Of a stretch of DNA of 64,000 nt, positions 23,443 through 39,600 are shown in pieces; positions within the stretch are counted from its first letter, which is position 1; each line of letters starts with the position of its first letter. The stretch is from Brachycybe producta. Lineage: Eukaryota; Arthropoda; Diplopoda; Playtdesmida; Andrognathidae. The stretch is from contig JAUPFP010000008.1 in the NCBI GenBank assembly GCA_036925085.1, positions 1,895,957 through 1,959,956 on the forward strand. The letters run 5' to 3'. Below the pieces are notes generated by a model that ran no database searches, was not told the DNA's origin, and worked only from the letters and a program-made list of their open reading frames with translations. A program made the translations under genes and the position numbers.

Positions 23443-24521
23443 GTCCATATGAATCTATAATGATGCTGATGATGGAATTTCTAGGAAGAAGAGAGAGAAA
23501 GGTTCTGAGGAAGAAGATGATGATGATGATGGGAGCCACAGGGAACTTTGCCAATATGTTATTCTCATGAGGTCTTTCTTCTTAGATTTCGATTCCTTCT
23601 GATGATGATGATGATGATTCCCCTTCCTCTCTATCCTTAGACCATGTATAGAAGGGGGGGGGGGGTGGACTCTCTTTCCATTTCACTTGAGTCTATTGCC
23701 TAAATCGAAAACATGGATTTCTTTCTAGAAAACTCCCGGTTTCTCGACTCCTAAAAACTTTTAAGTTGTTGCTGCACTGTTTACTTTTGGTGTTATATCC
23801 TGATGGAAGCCAGATTTATATATATATATATTTATATAAGATATTTTCCAAGAGTTTACTATGTATACTACTAATAATAATAAGTTATTTTCAGATCAGT
23901 TAATCTTAACTTTATTTAGTGTTTCCTCTTGGAACGAACTTCAGTCATTTTCTTAAAAGAGAATGTGATCTGATTTAAAGATTCCTTATTTTTTGTGCAT
24001 CATCAGTTTTTTTTTTTTTTTGCAAACAGGAATTTATTTTTTCTTCTTCTAATTTTTGGAGATTTTTTTTTTAAAAAATTGGTGCACAAGTAATATTTGC
24101 TAATATAAAGAGTTGTATAATTGACGTGAACCTTTTTTTATTTTCAGAAAAGGAAGTTTAAGTAAATAATTTAAAGTAGTTAATTAGAAACTAGAATTAT
24201 AGGTGGGTAACTGTGTTATAAAAGTATTTTCATGAGGAAAAGGGGGGGTTGTATCACGAAAAATGAACTTTTTGTGGCAATTTTAACTATCATTTTTTTT
24301 AAAAATAGGATAAGATTTTATATAACATATTTTAGATTATTAGAGTTGATACAGAAAATATCCTTAAAAATGTGTATATTTTCAAATTTTTTCTTAAAAA
24401 AAGGATATTTTTAAAGATAAGAGTGGAAACCGTTTAACACGAAATGGTAAGAGAGAGGAATATTTTTTCGTATTCAAAAGTATAATATGCTATTCTAATA
24501 GATCGGAATAAAATTTTGTTG
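23443..24521. other. Intergenic, no gene seen
   Basis: Contains GAT trinucleotide tracts (23514-23532, 23600-23617), a G run near 23656 and a short TA repeat near 23820. No coding exon is supported. Confidence 0.4.
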
Positions 24522-24524
24522 TTA

Positions 24525-25272
24525 AGGGTAGTACACACCGGGATTCTTTGTTGCGATACATTGTTGCAGGGCTGAATCTCGTCAGCTCAGATTCATGTTT
24601 TTTTGAGTCCCATCGAAATGGGAAACATTTCAACATTGTTGTGGGACATTTCATGGTGTGGACGTCTTTTGAAAGTTGAAACATGAACAAAGACTCAAAG
24701 GGCTCAGTGTGCTTTTAATTATAAAAGACGTCTTTAATAATTAAAAGCAAACTGAGCCCTTTGAGTCTTTTTCAGTGGTCCACGTCATTTTTTAAGTCTA
24801 GTACTACATGTAGACTTAAAAAAAAAGATGTAGACCGTTGAAAATACTGTTAAAACTAATTGAGGACCTTTGGTATAAATTGTGTTTGTGGGAAGTTATG
24901 GCCTTCTGACTACAAAGGCAAATAAAAGAAATTAAATTTAGAAATCCTGCAACATCTTCCAATTTTAGGGTGTCCAAAAGGCTTAAACCGAATGTGCTCT
25001 CAGCTGAGAAGAGGTTGTGTGCCCACCACCACTTCTGCTTTAGTTGCCCCTCTTTACGAATCACCGCGTAGGCCCATATTGCAAGGACCGCTTCCGCTGG
25101 TGATATTTACATGGTGAAAGCAAGAAGGAGGAAGAAACACTTGCGTGTTGGTGTGGACACGGAACAATGTTGCGGGTCTAAATCGCGTCAGTTGCGATTC
25201 TGCCCCTCAGCATTGAATCGGAGCAGTCCCGCAACAATGTATCGCAACAAAGAATCCGGTGTGTACTAGGCT
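24525..25272. mobile_element. PIF/Harbinger-like MITE, TTA target duplication
   Basis: A 748-bp element flanked by TTA (24522-24524 and 25273-25275). The left terminus AGGGTAGTACACACCGG pairs with the right CCGGTGTGTACTAGGCT, and the match continues through GATTCTTTGTTGCGATACAT. A second internal pair built on AAAGGGCTCAGT lies at 24695-24765. No coding capacity. Confidence 0.8.
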
Positions 25273-25500
25273 TTAAACTATTTTCATGTTTAAAACTGAT
25301 TCTCTGTATGATCTTGGGAAATAATTTTTAGGAATTATTATTCAAGTTTTTAACTAAACTCATAGATCTGAAGAAAAAAATAGTTTTAAAGTTTAGTTTC
25401 TCCATCTAAACCTAAAAAAATGACATAGTTTTTATTTATACACAAAATATAATTGTAATTTATTCAACTGGATTCAGGAGAGAGATATAGATAGAATCTC

Positions 25501-25838
25501 TACGGAGTCCTGTAGAGGACATGCGACATTTTTTTTTTTAAATCTCGATATTTCGACTTTAATCTCGACATTTCCATTTTTTTTTCCAGAATCACAACAT
25601 TGTCGACTTCTCTTTCATTCGGCCATGTTTATTATTAGAGTATGTTGCGCGCAACATGACATAATTAACATGGCCGAATAAAATAGATTAAAAGTCAATA
25701 TGTCGAGATTCTGGAAAAGAAAAAAAAAGTCGAAATGGCGAGATGTTAAAATTCTGAAAAAAAGTCGACAAGTCGAAATTAAAGTCGACATGTCGAGATT
25801 AAAAAAGAAGCTTGTAAAAGTCCTCTGCAGGGCTCCAT
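25501..25838. mobile_element. Long hairpin element rich in GTCGAGATT units
   Basis: About 338 bp with ends TACGGAGTCCTGTAGAGGAC and GTCCTCTGCAGGGCTCCATA. The arms are composed of loosely tandem GTCGAGATTAAAGTCGAMAT-like units in opposite orientation around a centre at about 25655 (ACATGGCCGAAT on one side, ATTCGGCCATGT on the other). The family is not known to me. Confidence 0.75.
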
Positions 25839-26581
25839 AAATCCCAGATGGGAGAGAAAGTAAAAGAAAAATGAGAAAAATAAAATTTTTTATGAGGTTG
25901 ACGTCATAAGAGATTTCTTTCACAGGATTTTATTTTGGCAATCGTTATTGATTCATATTTTTACAGTTGGTAACTTCAATGTGTAATATATTTCAAGAGA
26001 TTTTTAAAGACGAAGAGGAAAGAAGGGATTTTTTTTTTTGGTGAGGGTGTCAGTTTAGAAAAAAAAAAAACAGGGAGGAGGATTGGTTTCAAATTTTTAG
26101 AAGAAGAAAAAAAAAGTTTTAAAAAGTAAAAAGAAGAAAGTCAGTCATTTAGAGAGATAGAAAGTGAGGTATAAGTTTTGAAGTTCGTCTTAAATTTTTT
26201 TTTTTACGTTTTCTGCGTATAATATATGATGGATGTTTTAGAACTTCAGAGTATCCAAAGATAAACCACGAAATCTGTTTTTCACTCATATATTGCACCC
26301 CATAACCTTGTTATATAGCAAATGTGCAATGGACTATAATGTCTTAAAAGGGGATGTTATTTCAAATTGGCATCATCTTCTTAAAAACCATTCAGTTTTC
26401 TATTTTTTTTACTACTTCTTCTTCACTTCAGAATTTTTTTTTGAAAGTCTATAGGGAACTTTTCTTTTTTTGCACTTTCTGCTTTGATTCAAGTCTTTTT
26501 TAGTTGATGAACGTTATTTATGTTTTCTGTTTATTAAAGGGAGAAACTCAAGGGAGAAACGGAGATTGGATTAAAGCCGCA
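25839..26581 (+). promoter_or_regulatory. Upstream region and probable 5' UTR of the FGF receptor
   Basis: AT-rich sequence before the receptor start codon, with a TGACGTCA near 25900. An in-frame upstream ATG at 26504 would extend the reading frame, but the signal peptide reads best from 26582. The transcription start is not visible. Confidence 0.3.
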
Positions 26582-31951
<5,370 letters not shown>

Positions 31952-32435
31952 AAAAAAACAGATCGTCTCAGATTTGTTCTTCGATTTTGTTCATTTTCAC
32001 AACTAGTCAGACCTTTTTTTTATAAGCATTTTATTTTAGTTTTTTCATTTATGTTTAATGAATGATTTATATATTATAAAAAGAACCGTTAACACACACA
32101 CGGCAAAAATTCATATTATTTGGGGTTTTGAAATCAGTTTTAATTCCATATGCTGGAGTAAGCATGAAACGTTGTTTAGATTTTTGGAAGTTTTAAGATT
32201 TTCTTGAAGTTTGTATCAGGAAAAAAAAGGTGGTGCATTTTTCATTAGGATTATCTGTGAAAATTGACGACTTCAATTTAGCATACAAATTCTAAAAGCT
32301 TTTTATTTTGGATAACAAATCCTGAAAAACGTTCTCAATTTGTTGCCATAACGTCTAAAAATTAGAAAAAAAAAGATGAATGAATTCTTTCATTTCATTG
32401 AATTGTTGTATCAGTCGAGTGTGCCAAATAGTTAA

Positions 32436-32557
32436 GCCTAGTTTCACACGACGATTCTGAATTTACACATACATACAAAGTGTTCATACGGCGAAACATT
32501 GGTATACATGTAAATTCAGTATCTATCATACACGTGTATCGTCGTGTGAAACTAGCC
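32436..32557. mobile_element. Short TAA-flanked MITE
   Basis: A 122-bp element flanked by TAA (32433-32435 and 32558-32560). Termini GCCTAGTTTCACACGACGAT and ATCGTCGTGTGAAACTAGCC are near-perfect inverted repeats. The GCCTAG-CACAC core resembles the other TTA-flanked elements in the window. Confidence 0.8.
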
Positions 32558-33650
32558 TAACAGTTCGTGGTTTTTTATGTTCGATTAATTACAAGATTAG
32601 ATTACAATTGTACTTAAAGTGGTTTTAACAAATCACAAAAATGAGTTGTTGTTTTTTTTCCTTAGGAAAAAAAAAAGATATTTTGACATTTCATTTGTTT
32701 TCATTTGATCGATCCATCGAGTTGCATATAAAATCTATAATTTATTTCATCGTAATTTATGGTATAGTTGTAAATATATCGCTTTATTCATTTGTGTGTC
32801 TCATTGCCAAAAAAAAATTCGGATTATCATTTTTCTTTTACTTTTAATCGTCTTTAAAAAGAAGCTAAATAGCTGTTTTAAGTTATTGTTTAAGAACTTA
32901 TAACATAAATTCAATTAAATGTGACAACTTTTTTGTATTATTTTTATTTTACTCAGAAATGTTTTGAGTTATGTTTAGAAAAAAATTGTGTTAATTTTTT
33001 GTGTTTTTTTCCTTTTGTCTTTTTGTACAAACTGAAGCAGCTTTAGTTTTGTTGTTGTTGTTGTGTCTTTTATATTATGAGCAGCTTCATTTCTTTTGTA
33101 TCTTTTTATATGAAAAAAACAACTTTGTATTATTTTTTATAATAGACGACGACAGTTACACGGGTATTTCAGTTTTTTTTTTGTAAACTTTTGCGAACTG
33201 TCAGTCGTGGAAAAAGTTATCGAATATTCTTTCTTGTAAATACTTGTAAAGAAAAACATCATTAAATAATTTTGTTAGTTATTATTTGTTTATATCTTGT
33301 TTGGATGTCGATTAGATAACTGAGGTTTTCACATAAGCATGTGGGGGGGTCTACGAAGTTCGGCAGAAAATCAAAATGAGTGGAGAGATAGAGCTTTTAA
33401 CACCGACGTTGTGCAAGAAATGATGATGTTTTCATTAATTACAACAAATTCAATTGTTTTCGTCAGCTGCACTTAAAAGACTTACATAACATACAGTGGA
33501 AAACGTTTAACACGAAAACAGATAACACTATTTTCAGGCTGGTACCATAGCATAGCATTAAAAACTTAACACAAAATAATATTCTGGTCCCTTACATTTT
33601 GTGTTAAACGATTTTCACTTGTACATTAAAATTGACTAAGCAAACGTATG

Positions 33651-33947
33651 GTCTGGCTTCACGTGTACTACATTGTGGCGCCACATAAAGTGGTCGTTTT
33701 TAGCAAACCATTGATTATACAGAGCCACAGTTTTTTTTTTTTTTGCACCACAGTAGCGATGAGTGGTTGAATGATCTTGCTACAGGTAGCCACCAGTGTC
33801 TATTAATTGCATTGTCAGGGAAAGCCTTAAGGTCATAGCTGTGGCCGTAATGACAGTAGGTCATTGTTTTTAATGGTAGTTCATGTGATGCAATCTGCGT
33901 CAACCACTTTGTGGCAGCCACAAAAAGTGGTCCATGTGAAGCCAGAC
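33651..33947. mobile_element. MITE of family M2, copy 1
   Basis: About 297 bp. The left end GTCTGGCTTCACGTG pairs with the right end CATGTGAAGCCAGAC. Subterminal motifs are TTGTGGCGCCACATAAAGTGG on the left and CCACTTTGTGGC-GCCACAA-AAGTGG on the right. A related copy lies in a KChIP intron at about 50690-50955. Confidence 0.75.
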
Positions 33948-34157
33948 TAAAATGAAATGTTGCGTTACTTTATTATCACCTTGTATAGATGCACTGTAAT
34001 AAGTAAGAGCGTCATATTCATTTATATATATATAAAAAAAATACTTCTTTCTTCTTGTCAAATGTCTATTTTCTAGCATGGCTTTAGAATAATTTATTTG
34101 TTGGAATTTGATTCTTGTTTGAGGCCTCAAATTCAAGTGAAGAATTAGCAAAAAACT

Positions 34158-36339
34158 ATGGCCATGGCTTCATGTTCTGAAATAGATTTTGATATTCCAA
34201 AAATTGAAGTCAGAGATATTGGAGGTGCTAAGGTAAATATGTCTCCAGTTTTTGTGTTACTTTTTTTTTTTTAACAAAAAAATAATAATTACTAATTAAT
34301 CTTGGTGCCAATGCATCTCAGGGTAAAGGGCTGTTTGCAGTGAGTCCCATAAAGGCAGGAGATGTGATCTTTGAGGAAAGACCGTTGGTGTGTTGTCAGT
34401 TTCTCTGGAATGCCACTTACGGCTACTTGTCTTGCGATTTCTGTATGACACCATTGGAGACGGCCGAAGAGAACGCGAGACGTCTCACTGGTAACAAGGA
34501 TCTGTGTCTTCCGCACCCCGAATGCTGCGAAACAGATAAAGAGTGTCAAGTGGCATGTCCACACTGTCAGGTATAAATTTAATAAATTCGTCATTGGGCT
34601 TGCATGGATCGAGGAATTCGACATCTCTTACTAATAGGTATCTCTCGTCTAATAGGTGATCTACTGTTGTGAGGAGTGCAGATCAGCCGCGTGGGATCAG
34701 TTTCATAGGATACTTTGTATGGGACGTAAAGGGAATGATCAGAGCCATCCACTTGAACTACTTCAGGAAGCTTGGAGAAATATGCATTATCCACCGGAGA
34801 CGTCGAACATTATGCTTCTTGCTAGAATCATTGCAACTGTCGTTCAGGTTTAAAAACTTATTTTCGTTCGTTTGTAGACGATGGTCGTAACTTTGGTGTT
34901 CTTGATTTGTATTTAGGCGAGTGATAATGAAGGAGCGGCTCATCTCTTTTCACAATTTTGTCATACAACAATCAATGAAGAGGAACAGATCATACACAAG
35001 CTTCTTGGACCACAGTTTGAGGTTCTGAAAGACTTAATGCGATCTTTTCTTGGAGTCACATAAAAAAAAACTCTATTACAACTAAAATACGCCTCGTCGT
35101 TCAGCACATATAAAACTGATATATTAAAATTAAAATAATTTTTATTTATCATTTACCAATTTACTTTTGTATTAATTTAATGTATGACATATTAATTTAA
35201 CACAAATGGAAAATTTAGCTTTTTCTGATATTTAGCTTTTTAGGGTTTATAGTTAGGATTTATTTATGATGTAAACGTTATCTAAAAAAAAACCTTTATC
35301 GTAGGTTCAACTTGAAACTCTGAGAGAATTCATGGGGAGAGCTCTTTATAGCGATCACTGTAAAGAGGTAACAAATACATCTGTTACGATCATAATCGGT
35401 TTTTCGTTTTTAAATGCTTTCTTACAATTATAATGTTGATAGTGGTTCACTCCTGAAGGATTTCGATCACTTGTTGCGCTAGTTGGCACAAACGGACAAG
35501 GAGTTGGAACAAGGTTGATTGACCTTTTAATTAATCATCTTTTGTTCATATAATGAACTCTTTTTGTGTAGTCCGCTCTGTGTCTGGGTAAAAAATTGCG
35601 ATGATCTGGAACTAGATGCTGAGAAACATAAACAATTGGATGAGTATATCAATCGCGTTTATGTGGACATAGAGGCTGGTCAGAATAAACGGACACAAGA
35701 ATTTTCTTTTTTTTTTTTTGGAATAGTTTGAATTGTTTTTGTGTATTTTTTATTATTTAGAATCTGGTGGTTTTCTAAACAACGAAGGATCTGCTTTATA
35801 TCCTCTGCAAAGTTCTTGTGAGTTGAAGTTGTGAACTCTTCATTCGATAAAGAAGCTACTACGAATGATTTATTATTTTTATTATTGTTGTAAGGCAATC
35901 ACAACTGTACTCCAAACGCTGAACCAAATTTTCCTTACAACAATTTCGTGTTGGTGATGATGGCCATCGAAGACATCGAACCGGGAGAAGTATAAGCTGG
36001 AATTTAAAGCTAGAATTTATTTCTTGTTTTTCATAATAAACGTCTTCTTGCTCAGGAGATCTGTATTAGTTATTTGGATGAATGTGCACGGACTAGGAGT
36101 CGCCATAGTCGAATTAAAATATTAAGGTTTTCTCATTTAGTCGCATGTGTTTGTATATGTTTTTTGTAGTTTTAATTTGCATTATTTAAAAATGATTTTT
36201 CAGAGAAAATTATTTGTTCACATGCAATTGTAAGAGGTGTAACGCACAAATAGACGATCCCGATGTGACCAGCGAAGATGACGACGACGATGATGATGAA
36301 GAAGAAGAAATGGCAGATGAAGCAATGGGTTCAAGTTAA
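34158..36339 (+). CDS. SMYD5: SMYD5-type SET and MYND domain protein
   Basis: SET-domain protein of the SMYD5 group, which in vertebrates methylates histone H4 and ribosomal protein lysines. Eleven coding exons: 34158-34232, 34322-34570, 34656-34847, 34917-35021, 35305-35367, 35443-35513, 35572-35678, 35761-35817, 35895-35989, 36056-36126, 36204-36339; 406 residues against 418 in human. Early [19 protein letters not shown] begins the split SET domain. The cysteine-rich MYND insert includes CDFC, CPHCQ and [15 protein letters not shown] catalytic landmarks are [11 protein letters not shown] and [10 protein letters not shown]. The post-SET cysteines are in TCNCKRC. The C-terminus is an Asp/Glu run, as in vertebrate SMYD5. 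The intron after exon 4 has a weak donor (GTTCTG); reading through it gives a short alternative end at 35060-35062. Identification is firm. Confidence 0.94.
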
Positions 36340-36665
36340 TGTATTTCGAGCTCAAATAATGATTAAATTTTGTTGAAAAAATGGTCAAAATTGTTGTTTT
36401 TATTATTTTTTAAATGTGTTAAAAGCGTTATCAAAAATAGGATTTGTAATAGTTATTTTTTTTTAAAAAGATAAATTTGGTGATTTTTAATTGTATTCAG
36501 TTTTGTTTCAAGGTTAAAAATTAATTAGCAAATGAGAAGCGTTTGTAAAAGAATTTATGCAAATTTCAGGATCTAGTTAGGTCCAGTTTATATTTTCAGG
36601 AATAACAAAATCTTATTTCATTATTTTTATTTTGCCATTCTGATTCATACTCTTGAGAAAGTAAC
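36340..36665 (+). other. Short spacer between SMYD5 and the laminin-like gene
   Basis: About 326 bp, AT-rich, both genes on the plus strand. It must hold the SMYD5 3' end and the promoter of the next gene. No specific site can be assigned. Confidence 0.4.
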
Positions 36666-39600
36666 ATGAACATTTTGGAGTTGTTTGTTCTGTTAAGTTT
36701 TCTTAATTTTTGGTCGTTAATTTTCGGATTTAATTTAACCTTTGATGACCAAATATTGAGTAGTTTTGATTTAGCACCATGGAGTAATGTTTGGGCGTCT
36801 TCTACTTGTGGAGAAAGTGGGCCTGAAAAATTTTGCTACTTAACTGATTTGGGCTTTGAATTGGTTAGAAGAAAAAAAACGCATTTTGGGCGTGTTTTTT
36901 TGTACTATAACAGTTTTATTTACAGGGCCACGATTGTGATACTTGTGATGCATCTTACACTAATTTATCACATCCGGCGTCTAATATAATAGACGGAAGC
37001 AACAATTGGTGGAAATCTTCGACTGGAACACACAAAGTGTCGATCACTTTCGATTTCGAAAAGGAGTTTTTCGTTTCGTTCGTTGCATTGACGATGGGTC
37101 CCTCGCCCAAACCGGCCGACTGGGTCCTCGAGCGTTCGACAGATTTTGGAAAAAGTTATCGGCCGTGGCAGTTTTTTGCCGAAAGACCGCAGGACTGTAA
37201 ACGATTGTACGGAATTCCAGCTAATCTTGTGCCACGCACTCCTGACCAAGTGATTTGTAATTCCGATACTTTTAAGATTCTTAAAAATGAAGAGGTTACA
37301 CATTTTTATTTTATTTTCAACATTTTCTTTCTAGATTGTTGTAATAACATTACTTTTAATAGGTGTTTGTTATGCTTATCAAAGGCAGAACTCTTCCTGT
37401 TGACATTTCATCTAGTCCCGTAATTCAGGTTCTCTCCTTCTGGTTTATTATATAATTGGCTTTCACACTTAAAATTGTCATGTGTTTTACTTTTAGAATT
37501 GGACTAGAGCAACAAACGTACGTTTACGTTTCTTTAGATTACAGACGCTTGGCGGAGAAATGATTCACAGTGATAAGTCTGCGACACGGCGTGTAGGTTT
37601 ATTTAATTTATGTTCTCTATAATGAACGTTTGATTTTATGAGTTTTTTTTGTTTTGTTTGAAAACAGCATTTCTACTCTGTGAGAAGCATTGCTATTGGT
37701 GGTCGTTGTATGTGCAATGGTCACGAAAGCGGCTGCTTGTTTGATACAAAGAATAAGGAGATTCGCTGCCAGTGTGCGGACAACACTTGTGGTCGAACTT
37801 GTTCGGAATGCTGCCCCAGTTTTCGCCAACAACCATGGAGTACAATTGATGCCTGCAAGGGTAAATACAAAATTTCGTGTGTTTTATGCTCATACTATGC
37901 TTGATTATGAGGCTTATTTTCAGCTTGCAATTGTAATGGCCATTCTGAAGAGTGTGTTTATAACAAGACAGTGGCCAAACTCGGTTTGAGTTTGAACACC
38001 AATGGAAAGTATGAAGGTGGCGGTGTTTGTCTCGGTTGTCTTCACAATACGAGTGGCATCAATTGTCATGAGTGTCAACTGAACTACTACAGAGTTCGTG
38101 GACTGAATTTAAATGACTCTGCTGTTTGCCAAGGTGCGCTCGCAGCTTATATAACCTTATGACCATATTTATTTTAGTTGGTATAAGAGTGTAAATACTT
38201 CTCTAACTCTTGTTGTTTATCTTTCCAGAACGAACTTAAGAGAAACTCGAATGTATGTACTAGAAGGGTCGCTCAATCACTTGAGGGCATTTCATGTTGA
38301 AATGTTTTAAATGAAATTTTTATGTCCGTTTGAAAATGACCCAACTTTAATAAGACTATATTTATAAACATTTTATTCATAAAAAGTTTATTATGAAATA
38401 TATCATTCTGAAAACACCATTAAGTGATTTAGCTATCGTTCATGTGCATGACACACTTTCGATTTTTTTCTGCTCCTGAAACACAGAATAATCAGAGGAA
38501 AATCGTTATATATATCTTTATGTGAAATTGAAAATGCAATTTTTCTATTTAATTTTTAAGTTTATAAATTAGCTGTCAAGAATGTAAATTTTCATGCTTT
38601 CAAAAAAATGCCATAAGAAGTTGATTTTTAAAAATATCTTTGTGAAAATCACCCTATACATTTTTTTAATTACTTTTCTAATTTGAAATAAATCTTTAAA
38701 TGTTTTAGACGTTAATTCAAAAATGCTTCATTTTGTAATTTACAATTAAAGGTTGCAGCTGTAATCCACTTGGATCTTTAAGTGAGCAATGTCATCCTAA
38801 CGGTGGCCAGTGTCCATGTCGATGGCTTGTTGGTGGTCTCAAGTGTGATCGTTGCGTTTCTTCTACAGTTTGGAATTTTCCTTATTGCAAACGTTCGTTC
38901 TATTTCTATTTGTCAATACGCATTTTTAATATGGTTTGATATCGTTTTTTATTTTGTAGCTTGCGGGTGTTTCGAAGTTGGATCATTAAGTGAAGAATGT
39001 GATTCAGTGACTGGACAATGCCACTGTCGAGATGGTATGACCGGGTTAAAGTGCAATGTTTGCACTCGCAAAGAAACTCAGATACTAACTCTCAGTGGGT
39101 GTCTTGGTGCGTCTCTCGTATATTATTGTTTGTAAAGAGATGTTTAAAACTCTTACTCCATCGCTTAATCTGGCATGCAGATTGCGATGTTTGTGGCGTT
39201 GGTCTTATCAAGGATACGGCGTCCACGCTCTTGCCTCTGATATCGGAGTCGAGTGATTTTACTTTTGGATTTAAGAGTGATCTCGATGATGGATTTAATT
39301 TTGTCGAACGAAGATTGGACTGGCTTCAAGAATCAATGACTAACTTAAGAGATATACTAAAGAAGCTGCCGTTGTCAAATTTGGCACGTTGTTTCAGATT
39401 TGACAATTTTTTTCTTGTCTAGTCACTTCATTTATTTTTTCAATTATGTGTTGTATTTGTAGAAAGCAATTGAAGATTCTGAAGTTATTTCTCGATTGGA
39501 GGGCGATATAATTCATCTGTATTCTCGTTGGTTCGAACTAGAAGTGACTTCGAAATATGTAACGTGAATACAGTAATTTACAGTAATTACAGCTTTACAG

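Larger units (their letters stand above)
31952..34157. other. Region between the FGF receptor and SMYD5
   Basis: Holds the receptor's 3' UTR, which probably extends some hundred bases, and two inverted-repeat elements annotated separately. Otherwise AT-rich with T runs. The short frames at 32641-33186 are low complexity. Confidence 0.4.
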
